Shown here piece after piece: positions 47,376 through 54,610 of a stretch of 64,000 bases of DNA. Source of the DNA: Paraburkholderia domus (lineage in GTDB: Bacteria > Pseudomonadota > Gammaproteobacteria > Burkholderiales > Burkholderiaceae); assembly GCF_905220705.1 (NCBI RefSeq), contig NZ_CAJNAT010000004.1:248001-312000 (forward strand), given 5' to 3'. Under the pieces are notes generated by a model. That model searched no databases and was not told the origin of the DNA. It saw only the letters and a program-made list of their open reading frames with translations. How positions within the stretch are numbered: position 1 is the first letter of the stretch; each line of letters starts with the position of its first letter. The translations under genes and the position numbers were made by a program.

Positions 47376-47785
47376 GTCGGATCCAATGTGTGCAGCGATG
47401 GCGCTCACCGCTGTGCGCCGAATGGGAAAGCTCTGTGCGTGATCCCGAAACTGGCCGGCCACTCCCGCTGTGCGTTCAATGGTCGCCTCGGAGGTACGGG
47501 CCGGTTGAGTTGGCAAGATAGGCAAAATATAACAGGCAAAATTGTGCCGGTTGAATTCGTTTTTTTGCGTTAACTGACCAAAAAATGATGGTTAAACGCA
47601 ATCCTGTTTAGCATCGGCGTCATGCGCGTCATCGTCGGATCTTCGGTTTTCCCTATCAAAAAATCACATGCGATTAAATCGGATGCGATTGACATCGTCG
47701 ATTTTTTCGTCCACTATGCATCGCATGCGATTGAAGCGCATACGATGCAAATCCACTCAACAGCCTTTCCATCAAGGAATCCATC
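47376..47785. other. 410-base divergent region between HypT-like LysR and ohr
   Basis: Contains a near-perfect dyad TTGCGTTAAC...GTTAAACGCAA (47565-47601) in an AT-rich tract, plausible as LysR operator, and three OhrR operator copies nearer ohr. No coding sequence. Confidence 0.55.
47662..47732. promoter_or_regulatory. Array of OhrR-type operators upstream of ohr
   Basis: Three copies of a 14-base palindrome, consensus AATCGCATGCGATT: 47662-47675 (one mismatch, AATCACATGCGATT), 47677-47690 (one mismatch, AATCGGATGCGATT) and 47719-47732 (one mismatch, CATCGCATGCGATT). A weaker fourth follows at 47735-47748. The same site precedes ohrR. Confidence 0.82.
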
Positions 47786-48232
47786 ATGACCAAGATCGAA
47801 AAAGTCATTTTCTCCGGCAACACCCATACCACGATGAACCGCGACCCTGGCGTCCAGCGGGGCGAGCACGGCGTCGTCGACATCAAGCTGTCGGCGCCCG
47901 GCGGTGAAAACTACGAGTTCATCGCCGCCGTGCCGCACCCGACCGCCGAGCAGCTGTTTGCGGGCGCCTGGTCGGCCTGTTACATCAGCGCGCTCGGGAT
48001 TGCGGCCTCCCTGAAGAAGGTCACACTGCCGCCCGACCATTCCGTGGATATTCAGGTAGACGTGGGCCAGACCGGTCCCGGCTGGTTCCTCGGCGCCCAG
48101 TTCACCGTTCGGGTGCCGGGTCTGGCACAGGACGTCGCCGAGGCAATCGCCCACGCGGCTCATCAAATCTGCCCGTATTCGAAGGCTGTGCACGGAAACA
48201 TCGAAGTCGCCCTGAACGTCGTCACGGCGTGA
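47786..48232 (+). CDS. ohr: Organic hydroperoxide resistance protein Ohr
   Basis: 148 residues. Ohr reduces organic and lipid hydroperoxides with thiols using two cysteines: Cys65 (GAWSACYISALG) and Cys129 (AHQICPYSKAVHGNIEV). The Ohr N-terminal pattern with basic residue (MNRDPGVQRGEHGVVDIKLSAPGG) is present. Cytosolic homodimer. Preceded by three to four OhrR operators, and OhrR is encoded 470 bases downstream. It probably shares the transcript with the small secreted-protein gene at 48284. Confidence 0.95.
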   Translation: MTKIEKVIFSGNTHTTMNRDPGVQRGEHGVVDIKLSAPGGENYEFIAAVPHPTAEQLFAGAWSACYISALGIAASLKKVTLPPDHSVDIQVDVGQTGPGWFLGAQFTVRVPGLAQDVAEAIAHAAHQICPYSKAVHGNIEVALNVVTA

Positions 48233-48283
48233 TCGGGCAAGACATGCACCTCTCTCACTGAACCCTTTTAGCGAATATCCATC

Positions 48284-48556
48284 ATGAAAACCAAACTCGT
48301 TGTTGCATTGCTTGTCGCCCTTTCGGCTTCCGCTGCCACGCCCGCGTTCGCCAGCGGCTATGGTCCGGCCCCGTCTTACCGTCCCTCGATTGGCGCTCCG
48401 GCGTCGCAACGCGGTCAGAGCGCGCAAACCCTCGCCGCTGAGCGCGACGATGCGACTGGCTCGCAAGCAGCGTATGGCGGTGTAGTTTCCAGCCAATCAG
48501 AAGCGGGAAGCCGTGTCGCCGCGCCGCTGCGCGACAACCTCTACGCCCGTCACTAG
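48284..48556 (+). CDS. Small secreted protein between ohr and ohrR
   Basis: 90 residues. Signal peptide MKTKLVVALLVALSASAATP with cleavage at AFA-S. The mature part is low-complexity (YGPAPSYRPSIGAPASQRGQ, AQTLAAERDDATGSQAAYGG) with no Cys, in the style of small DUF4148-like secreted proteins of Burkholderiales, though the DUF4148 motif itself is not seen. Position between ohr and its regulator suggests peroxide-stress expression. Function unknown. Confidence 0.7.
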   Translation: MKTKLVVALLVALSASAATPAFASGYGPAPSYRPSIGAPASQRGQSAQTLAAERDDATGSQAAYGGVVSSQSEAGSRVAAPLRDNLYARH

Positions 48557-48628
48557 CTCGCGTATCTCCCGTCGCCATGCCGGCGCGCATCATCGCCGTT
48601 GATGCGCGCCGTCTACCGCATGGGGGGC

Positions 48629-48657
48629 ATCGCATTGCGATACAATCGCATGCGATA
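48629..48657. promoter_or_regulatory. OhrR operators upstream of ohrR
   Basis: AATCGCATGCGATA (48644-48657) matches the ohr operator in 13 of 14 positions; ATCGCATTGCGAT (48629-48641) is a second copy with one extra central base. Indicates autoregulation. Confidence 0.8.
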
Positions 48658-48702
48658 TATTTTTGCTTGCGAGACTTGTGTCTCTAGCCAAAGAGGATGC
48701 TG

Positions 48703-49164
48703 ATGAAATCCACCGACAAACCGGCAGACGCGAACGTGGTGCTCTCCGACTTCCTGTGCTTTGCGGTCTATTCCGCAAACCTGGCGTTCGGCAAGGCCTA
48801 CAAGCCGATCCTCGAGGAACTCGGGCTCACCTATACGCAATACATCACGATCATTGCGTTGTGGGAGGAAGACAACCAGACCGTCAGCAGCCTGGGCGAG
48901 AAGCTGTTTCTCGAATCCAACACGCTCACGCCGATCCTGAAGAAGCTCGAGGCGATGGGTTATCTGGAAAGGCAGCGCGATCCCGAAGACGAGCGCCAGG
49001 TGCGGGTCAGTCTCACGAAGGGCGGTCGGCGGCTGCGCGAAAAAGGCTTGAAGATGGACCTCGTCGAGGCGACTGGCTTGGCGCCAGATGAGTTCGCGAA
49101 AGTGCAGAAGGCGATCGTGACGCTGCGCAACAATCTCATCAAGTCGGTCCAAAGCGGGGAGTGA
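48703..49164 (+). CDS. ohrR: OhrR, MarR-family organic-peroxide sensor (one-Cys type)
   Basis: 153 residues. The ATG at 48703 is chosen over ATG 48697 because AGAGG ends directly before 48697, giving a usable 6-base spacing only for the second ATG. Sensor cysteine Cys19 in LSDFLCFAVYSANLAF is the conserved peroxidatic residue; it is the only Cys in the protein, so sensing must be of the one-Cys kind, via mixed disulfide. MarR winged helix: LGEKLFLESNTLTPILKKLEAMGYLERQRDPEDERQVRVSLT. Represses itself and ohr through AATCGCATGCGATT sites. Confidence 0.95.
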   Translation: MKSTDKPADANVVLSDFLCFAVYSANLAFGKAYKPILEELGLTYTQYITIIALWEEDNQTVSSLGEKLFLESNTLTPILKKLEAMGYLERQRDPEDERQVRVSLTKGGRRLREKGLKMDLVEATGLAPDEFAKVQKAIVTLRNNLIKSVQSGE

Positions 49165-49168
49165 TCCG

Positions 49169-50524
49169 CTATTTGCGCAGCGGTCTCAAACCGGCGCGAA
49201 CCTCTTCGGCAAACAATTGCGGCTGTTCCCATGCTGCAAAGTGGCCGCCTTTATCCAGCCTGTTGTAATAGATGAGGGTGTGATACGCCCGCTCCGTCCA
49301 ACTCCGCGGGGCCTGATAGTTCTCGCGGGGAAAGACGCTCACGGCAGCCGGGACGGACACATCGGCGGCGGCCAGGAAGTTGAAGTGAGACTCCCAATAA
49401 AAGCGTGCGGCGGAAATTCCCGTGTTTGTCAGCCAGTAGAGTGTGATGTCGTCGAGGAGGTCGTTCCGTGTCAGGTCGCCTGCGGATTCTCCATTGACGG
49501 TGTGCCCGAACACGGCCGAGGTCAAGGCCGCCACCGGCTGAACATACCCGTCGCCGTGATCAAGAAGCCAACTCGCCAGTGCAACGGGTGAGTCCGCCAG
49601 TCCGTAGAGCGTTTGCGGGCGTGTCCCCATCTCCAGGGCATAGGCGCGTCGTTTCCTGGCCGCGCTGCTCAACTGCTCGTAAGCGTGCTTTTCGTCGTCC
49701 GATAGACCGGGTGGCGGCGGATCACCGGCTTGGAGCGCTTTTGCAATCTCGGGCGGCACAGTCGCAGGGAAGTTGACGTGGATGCCCAGCAATTCCGGTG
49801 GCGCCTGCTTACCCATCACATTCGCGACGATGCCACCAAGATCACCGCCTTGCGCCGCGAATTTCTCGTATCCAAGGCGCCTCATCAGGACGACCCACGC
49901 ACGCGCGGTACGCTCCGGACCCCAACCGGTCGTGGTAGGTTTGCCAGAAAATCCGTAGCCGGGCAAAGACGGAATGACCAGATGAAAAGCATCCGACGCG
50001 TTCGCACCGTATGCCGTGGGATTCGTCAGCGGATCGATAATCTTCAACATCTCTATCACCGAACCAGGCCATCCGTGCGTGACGATCAGTGGCATCGCAT
50101 TTTCATGTTTCGAACGAACGTGGATGAAATGAATGTCCAGCCCGTCGATCTCGGTCATGAACTGCGGCAGGGCGTTCAGTTTGGCCTCGCACTTGCGCCA
50201 GTCGTAATCAGTCGCCCAATGGCGCGCGAATTCCTGAATCATCGCGAGCGGCACACCCTGCGAGTCATCGGTGACCGTCTCCCGGTCTGGCCACCTCGTG
50301 GCTTTGATGCGTCTGCGTAAGTCGATCAGTTGCGATTCCGGCACATGCACACGAAGCGGACGAATAGCGGTCTTGTCGCCGCTGGCCGGTTGGGCAACTT
50401 CAGTAATCGCTTGATCTGTTTCCGCAAAAGCGAGCTGACTCAGCGAGCCTGCGGCAACGGTCGCCGCTGCCACACTGACAAAACGACGCCGAGACGGCGA
50501 TTGGGGAAGAAGGGTGTCTGACAT
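49169..50524 (-). CDS. Secreted epoxide hydrolase-family alpha/beta hydrolase
   Basis: 451 residues from ATG 50524 (MSDTLLPQSPSRRRFVSVAAAT). SRRRFV followed by a hydrophobic run is a Tat signal peptide (cleavage near AFAE). Epoxide hydrolase N-terminal domain (IRPLRVHVPESQLIDLRRRI) precedes the alpha/beta domain with oxyanion motif THGWPGS, nucleophile QGGDLGG and C-terminal His KGGHFAAWEQP. Tyr residues of the lid are plausible proton donors. Opens epoxides to diols in the periplasm; substrate unknown. Stop is 4 bases from the ohrR stop, convergent. Confidence 0.9.
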   Translation of the reverse strand: MSDTLLPQSPSRRRFVSVAAATVAAGSLSQLAFAETDQAITEVAQPASGDKTAIRPLRVHVPESQLIDLRRRIKATRWPDRETVTDDSQGVPLAMIQEFARHWATDYDWRKCEAKLNALPQFMTEIDGLDIHFIHVRSKHENAMPLIVTHGWPGSVIEMLKIIDPLTNPTAYGANASDAFHLVIPSLPGYGFSGKPTTTGWGPERTARAWVVLMRRLGYEKFAAQGGDLGGIVANVMGKQAPPELLGIHVNFPATVPPEIAKALQAGDPPPPGLSDDEKHAYEQLSSAARKRRAYALEMGTRPQTLYGLADSPVALASWLLDHGDGYVQPVAALTSAVFGHTVNGESAGDLTRNDLLDDITLYWLTNTGISAARFYWESHFNFLAAADVSVPAAVSVFPRENYQAPRSWTERAYHTLIYYNRLDKGGHFAAWEQPQLFAEEVRAGLRPLRK

Positions 50525-50594
50525 AGCATTTCCGATGGGTAAAGCGAGGTTCCCGATCAACGACAATGTGATCTCACGAGCCATTGAACGCGAT

Positions 50595-50626
50595 ACGCCC
50601 ACGCCGAGCGTGCTCGGTGTGGGCGT
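50595..50626. terminator. 15-bp-stem hairpin between DUF4148 and epoxide hydrolase genes
   Basis: ACGCCCACGCCGAGC (50595-50609) pairs with GCTCGGTGTGGGCGT (50612-50626) through 15 bases with a single G-U pair and a 2-base loop. It lies after the DUF4148 stop and 71 bases before the hydrolase start on the minus strand. No clear U-run; terminator or processing signal. Confidence 0.6.
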
Positions 50627-50708
50627 AGTGGAACGTGCGAAGGATATCGAACCAAGAGGATTGCTTACCGTATGGGAAGCAGAGTTCAATCCGGCGGCGC
50701 TCAGATAA

Positions 50709-50945
50709 TCAGCTGCCGCGATACAAGCTGCTGATCTGGGCGAGCTGACCATCCTGCTGAGCCTGCACCAGCTCGTGTCGGACCTCTGCGCGCGTCTTCT
50801 GCATTGCGCCAGTTTGGCTCGGGTTCCATTGCTGTATCTGCGCGGCGGCCGATTGGCCAGCGCTTGCTGCAGGCACTTCAGAGGCGTGAGCGAAGCCAGC
50901 CGTAGCGAATGCTGCGAATGCCAAAGCGATCATTGAGGTTTTCAT
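50709..50945 (-). CDS. DUF4148 small secreted protein
   Basis: 78 residues; ACGGAGAACGAC precedes ATG 50945. Signal peptide MKTSMIALAFAAFATAGFAHA, then a short linker and the DUF4148 motif KTRAEVRHELVQAQQDGQLAQISSLY close to the C-terminus. Burkholderiales-specific periplasmic family of unknown function. A 77-base regulatory element (51075-51151) lies upstream. Confidence 0.85.
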   Translation of the reverse strand: MKTSMIALAFAAFATAGFAHASEVPAASAGQSAAAQIQQWNPSQTGAMQKTRAEVRHELVQAQQDGQLAQISSLYRGS

Positions 50946-51074
50946 GTCGTTCTCCGTGAACCAATAAATTAAAAGGAAGGCGCCGGGGTATCAGGAGCAA
51001 GGGCAGCAATTCGGTCAGGCTCTGAGAATCTGCTTGCGTCTTGCATCCGGCGTTGATGCATTAAAACGTGCCGA

Positions 51075-51151
51075 CGTATCTGGCTTGTGTAGGGAAACCG
51101 GGTCAATTGCAATGTTCTGTATCACCTCGATGCCCAGATACATTGCGATAC
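51075..51151. repeat. 77-base regulatory repeat, copy A
   Basis: Begins CGTATCTGGCTTGTGT and ends GCCCAGATACATTGCGATAC; the ends form an inverted repeat (GTATCTGG/CCAGATAC). The right end contains GATACATTGCGATAC (51137-51151), two GATAC half sites 10 bases apart, as in OmpR-family binding sites. Lies between the thioredoxin gene stop and the DUF4148 start. Confidence 0.72.
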
Positions 51152-51154
51152 GAA

Positions 51155-51736
51155 TCACGGGTTTTCCGCCAGCAAGGCCTTGATCTTCGCTTCGGTCTGT
51201 TCGTAGTCACCTTCGCCGAAGTGCGTGTAGACCACGTGCCCTTTCTTATCGACCAGATAAAACGCAGGCCAATACTGATTGTCGTAGGCGCGCCACGTTG
51301 CGTAGCTGTTGTCTTGCGCTACCGGGAACGTAATGTCGAAGTGCTTGATCGCCGTCTTGACGTTGTTCGTGCTGCGCTCGAAGGGATACTCGGGCGTGTG
51401 GACGCCGACCACCACGAGGCCCTGGTCCTTATATTTCTGATTCCAGGTCTTCACATAGGGCAGCACGTGGATACAGTTGATACACGTGTAGGTCCAGAAA
51501 TCGACCAGCACGACCTTGCCCCGCAACTGCTGCATGGTCAGGGGATCGCTATTGAGCCATTTGTCGATGCCGGTGAATTCCGGCGCGGTCGCGCTGTTGT
51601 CGATCTGGCTTGCAACGGGACCTGCGGCAGCGCGAGCCGCAGGACTTGCAACGAGCGTTGCGATTGCGGCGGCGCCAGCGGCCACGGTTGCGGCGAACAG
51701 GGCGACAGAAGCGGTGGTTTTGAGCCGGGAGAGCAT
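51155..51736 (-). CDS. Thioredoxin-like periplasmic (TlpA/DipZ-type) protein
   Basis: 193 residues from ATG 51736 (AAAGGA upstream). Signal peptide or anchor (residues 5-36), then DFWTYTCINCIHVLPYVKTW with active-site Cys85 and Cys88 (CxxC as CINC) and WPAFYLVD carrying the cis-Pro. Matches periplasmic AhpC/TSA-type proteins resembling the C-terminal domain of DipZ. Probably reduces or oxidises periplasmic thiols. Flanked on both sides by the 76-77 base repeat elements and divergent from the GFA-RR-HK operon. Confidence 0.92.
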   Translation of the reverse strand: MLSRLKTTASVALFAATVAAGAAAIATLVASPAARAAAGPVASQIDNSATAPEFTGIDKWLNSDPLTMQQLRGKVVLVDFWTYTCINCIHVLPYVKTWNQKYKDQGLVVVGVHTPEYPFERSTNNVKTAIKHFDITFPVAQDNSYATWRAYDNQYWPAFYLVDKKGHVVYTHFGEGDYEQTEAKIKALLAENP

Positions 51737-51820
51737 GTCAGAGTCCTTTAATGAAAGGGAAGATCCGGACGTCGTGTCGGGCATTCAAGTGGTTGGCATG
51801 ACTGCATTTGAACGCCCGTT

Positions 51821-51896
51821 CGTATCTGGCTTGTGTCGCCGGGGCGGCCGGGTGCAATGTTTTGTGTCAGGCGAGCGCCCAGATACATTGCGATAC
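51821..51896. repeat. 76-base regulatory repeat, copy B
   Basis: Same outer ends as copy A (CGTATCTGGCTTGTGT at 51821; GCCCAGATACATTGCGATAC ending 51896), with a diverged middle. GATACATTGCGATACA at 51882-51897 is a 10-base-phased direct repeat. It lies in the divergent region between the thioredoxin gene and the GFA-led operon that encodes an OmpR-type regulator. Confidence 0.78.
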
Positions 51897-51950
51897 AAAG
51901 CGTCGCGCGTACTGGGCTATAAAGCAGCCATTCCTACTTCGGAGCGCCAC

Positions 51951-52322
51951 ATGAATACCGAGCTGCTGCAAGGATCCTGTCATTGCGGGACCGTGAAATT
52001 TGAAGTCCGTACCGAGGTGGTCCCTGCCGCGCGGTGCAATTGCAGCCTGTGCCGGCGCAAGGGCGCGCTGATGACGCCGCCGTTCGCCGCTGGCGAACTG
52101 AAGATCCTGCAAGGTGAAGAAGCGCTGACGCTCTATCAGTTCAATACGCGCACGGCGAAGCACTACTTCTGCAAGCATTGCGGCATTTATCCGTTCCACC
52201 AGACGCGTAAAGATCCGCAGCTCTGGCGCGTCAACATCGGTTGCCTGGAGGGCGTCGACCCGTATACGCTGGAGGCCAGTGTTGCCAATGGCGCCAGCCT
52301 GTCCGTCGTGGAGGACGCATGA
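51951..52322 (+). CDS. GFA/CENP-V-family zinc protein
   Basis: 123 residues from ATG 51951. Zinc motifs of the glutathione-dependent formaldehyde-activating/CENP-V fold: SCHCGTVKFE, CNCSLCRRKGALM and FCKHCGIYPFHQ. Some family members bind formaldehyde adducts; most have no known activity. First gene of an operon with a 40-codon reading frame, response regulator and sensor kinase. Stop overlaps the next ATG. Confidence 0.88.
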   Translation: MNTELLQGSCHCGTVKFEVRTEVVPAARCNCSLCRRKGALMTPPFAAGELKILQGEEALTLYQFNTRTAKHYFCKHCGIYPFHQTRKDPQLWRVNIGCLEGVDPYTLEASVANGASLSVVEDA

Positions 52323-52441
52323 GACGGTTCATGGCGATTCTCGCCTTCCTGGCAGGCGGATTGGCAGCGGAACTGGCGCATCCCGTGCACTGTTCGCTGG
52401 TCAACGTGAACCGGGTGCGAGTCAATCGTCGAAGGGATTGA
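52319..52441 (+). CDS. Possible 40-residue hydrophobic small protein
   Basis: ATG at 52319 overlaps the GFA stop (ATGA) and the frame ends 7 bases before the response-regulator ATG. The product MRRFMAILAFLAGGLAAELA plus a short basic tail is a single hydrophobic helix or signal sequence with basic ends. The coupling and spacing favour a real small gene, but no homologue is known to me. Confidence 0.45.
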   Translation: MRRFMAILAFLAGGLAAELAHPVHCSLVNVNRVRVNRRRD

Positions 52442-52448
52442 TCCATTG

Positions 52449-53189
52449 ATGGAAAACACCGACCACGTGCTGATCGTCGACGACGATCGGGGTATCCGTG
52501 AATTGCTTGCCACCTATCTCGAGAAGAACGGCATGCGCGTTTCGCTGGCCGCCAACGGCCGCCAGATGCGTACTGTCCTCGAGCAGGGTGCGCCCGATCT
52601 GATCGTGCTTGACCTGATGCTGCCCGGCGAAGACGGTCTCGTGCTGTGCCGGGAGCTGCGTGCCGGCAAGTTCCGCACGGTGCCAGTATTGATGCTGACC
52701 GCCCGCAGCGAAGAGGCGGATCGCATTGTCGGGCTGGAGATGGGCGCCGACGACTACCTGTCCAAACCGTTTGCGGTGCGCGAACTGCTGGCGCGCATCC
52801 GCTCCGTGTTGCGCCGCGCCCGGATGCTGCCGCCCGGCATGCAGGTGACGGAGACCGCGCCGATGATCGGCTTCGGCGACTGGCGCCTCGATACCACCGC
52901 GCGCCATCTGCTCGACGCCGAGGGCACCATGGTGGCCTTGAGCGGCGCGGAGTACCGCTTGCTGCGCGTATTCCTCGATCATCCGCAGCGCGTGCTCACG
53001 CGGGATCAATTGCTCAATCTGACCCAGGGCCGCCAGGCCGATCCGTTCGACCGCTCGATCGATCTGCTGGTCAGCCGTTTGCGGCAGCGCCTGCAGGATG
53101 TTGCGCGCGAGCCGCGTTACATCAAGACGCTGCGCAGCGAAGGCTATGTATTTTCGGCGGCCGTGATCATGATCGAAGGCAGTCCATGA
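52449..53189 (+). CDS. OmpR-family response regulator
   Basis: 246 residues from ATG 52449 (a TTG at 52446 is not needed). Receiver domain: acidic pair Asp11-Asp12, phosphoacceptor Asp55 (IVLDLMLPGEDG) and Lys in SKPFAVREL. C-terminal winged helix: LSGAEYRLLRVFLDHPQRVLTRDQLLNLTQGR, with DRSIDLLVSRLRQRLQD and IKTLRSEGYVFSA. The ATG of the sensor kinase gene overlaps its stop. Likely binds the GATAC-N5-GATAC repeats upstream of its own operon and of the thioredoxin/DUF4148 genes. Confidence 0.96.
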   Translation: MENTDHVLIVDDDRGIRELLATYLEKNGMRVSLAANGRQMRTVLEQGAPDLIVLDLMLPGEDGLVLCRELRAGKFRTVPVLMLTARSEEADRIVGLEMGADDYLSKPFAVRELLARIRSVLRRARMLPPGMQVTETAPMIGFGDWRLDTTARHLLDAEGTMVALSGAEYRLLRVFLDHPQRVLTRDQLLNLTQGRQADPFDRSIDLLVSRLRQRLQDVAREPRYIKTLRSEGYVFSAAVIMIEGSP

Positions 53190-54502
53190 AGCTGAATGCA
53201 TTACTGCATTGGCCGCGCACGCTGTTCGCGCGGCTCGCCCTGATTCTCTTTGTCAGTCTTGCGCTGGTGCAGACGCTGTCGGTCTGGCTCACCATGACGG
53301 AACGGGACCAGACGATGACGAACGTGATGATGGGTTACATCGCACGCGAGGTCACCAGCTCCGTCGCGCTGCTCGATCACTTGCCCGCTAACGAGCGCGC
53401 GGAATGGCTGCCCAGGCTGGCAAGGCGCACCTATACCTTTAGTCTGGGACCCGGCGTTGCCGGCGCGCCTCCGGATGCGACGCTCTCGGCGAGGGTGGCT
53501 CAATCTATCGCAGACGGCATCGGCAAGCGCTATCCGCTAACGGCCAATGCTGTCCCTGGCGACCCGGACCGCCTGCAGGTCCATCTGCAGTTGAGTGACG
53601 GCACACCGCTGACGATCGACTACCGCCCCATGCCGGGCGCGCCGCTGTCGCCATGGTTGTCATGGTTGCTGGTGCTGCAGTTGGTGGTGCTGGCCGCATG
53701 CTGCTGGGTAGCCGTACGGCTGGCGACGCGTCCACTGAGCCAGTTGGCGCGAGCGGCCGATACGCTGGGCCCTGACCTGAAGGCAGAGCGTCTGCCCGAG
53801 GACGGACCGGACGAAGTGGCGCGCGCGGCGCGGGCGTTCAACGCCATGCAGGACCGCATCAGGTTGTACATGACCGAGCGCTTGCAGATCCTCGCGGCGA
53901 TTTCGCACGACCTGCAAACGCCGATCACCCGCATGCGTTTGCGCGTGGACGTGATGGACGACAGCCCACAGGGAGCCAAGCTGCAGCAGGACCTGCAGGA
54001 AATGGAAACGATGGTCAAGGAAGGCGTCACGTACGCGCGCACCATGCACGGTGCTAGTGAGGCGCCGCTGCGCATCGATCCGGATGCGCTGTTCGACAGC
54101 CTCGTGTTCGACTATGTCGATGCGGGCAAGGACGTTTCGCTGCATGGTCGAATCGACACTGCACTGGTGACGCGTCCTCAGGCGTTGCGCCGGATCGTCG
54201 GCAATCTCGTCGACAACGCGCTGAAGTTCGGTGGGACGGCCGAGATCAAGGTTGCCTCGCGGGACGGGTACATAACCGTCTCAGTGCTGGATCGCGGGCC
54301 GGGTATTCCGGCTGAGTCGCTGGAAGCGGTGTTTGAACCGTTTTATCGGCTGGAAGGATCGCGCAATCGGGGAACGGGCGGTACGGGGCTGGGCCTCGCG
54401 ATTGCGCGGCAGCTTGCTTTGGCGATGGACGCGGCCCTGTCGTTGCACAACCGGCCCGATGGCGGCCTGGAAGCCAGGCTTTTGTTGAAGGGCGTCAGCT
54501 AG
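53186..54502 (+). CDS. Sensor histidine kinase of OmpR-type system
   Basis: 438 residues; ATG overlaps the response-regulator stop (ATGA). Transmembrane helices at residues 13-36 and 155-178 bracket a periplasmic sensor of about 118 residues, followed by HAMP (RLATRPLSQLARAADTLG). Phosphoacceptor His241 in AAISHDLQTP, N box NLVDNALKFG, G1 DRGPGIPAE and G2 GTGGTGLGLAIARQLA. Signal unknown; the targets (GFA, thioredoxin-like, DUF4148) suggest oxidant, thiol or aldehyde stress. Confidence 0.95.
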   Translation: MKLNALLHWPRTLFARLALILFVSLALVQTLSVWLTMTERDQTMTNVMMGYIAREVTSSVALLDHLPANERAEWLPRLARRTYTFSLGPGVAGAPPDATLSARVAQSIADGIGKRYPLTANAVPGDPDRLQVHLQLSDGTPLTIDYRPMPGAPLSPWLSWLLVLQLVVLAACCWVAVRLATRPLSQLARAADTLGPDLKAERLPEDGPDEVARAARAFNAMQDRIRLYMTERLQILAAISHDLQTPITRMRLRVDVMDDSPQGAKLQQDLQEMETMVKEGVTYARTMHGASEAPLRIDPDALFDSLVFDYVDAGKDVSLHGRIDTALVTRPQALRRIVGNLVDNALKFGGTAEIKVASRDGYITVSVLDRGPGIPAESLEAVFEPFYRLEGSRNRGTGGTGLGLAIARQLALAMDAALSLHNRPDGGLEARLLLKGVS

Positions 54503-54610
54503 ATTACAACGGTGCAGGTACGGGTAAGAGATCGACGTCAATATAGCTGTGGCGCCGGCGCTATCCTCATCGTGTCGCGAGGGCGCCGACGCTTCGCTAG
54601 TCGAAAACCA

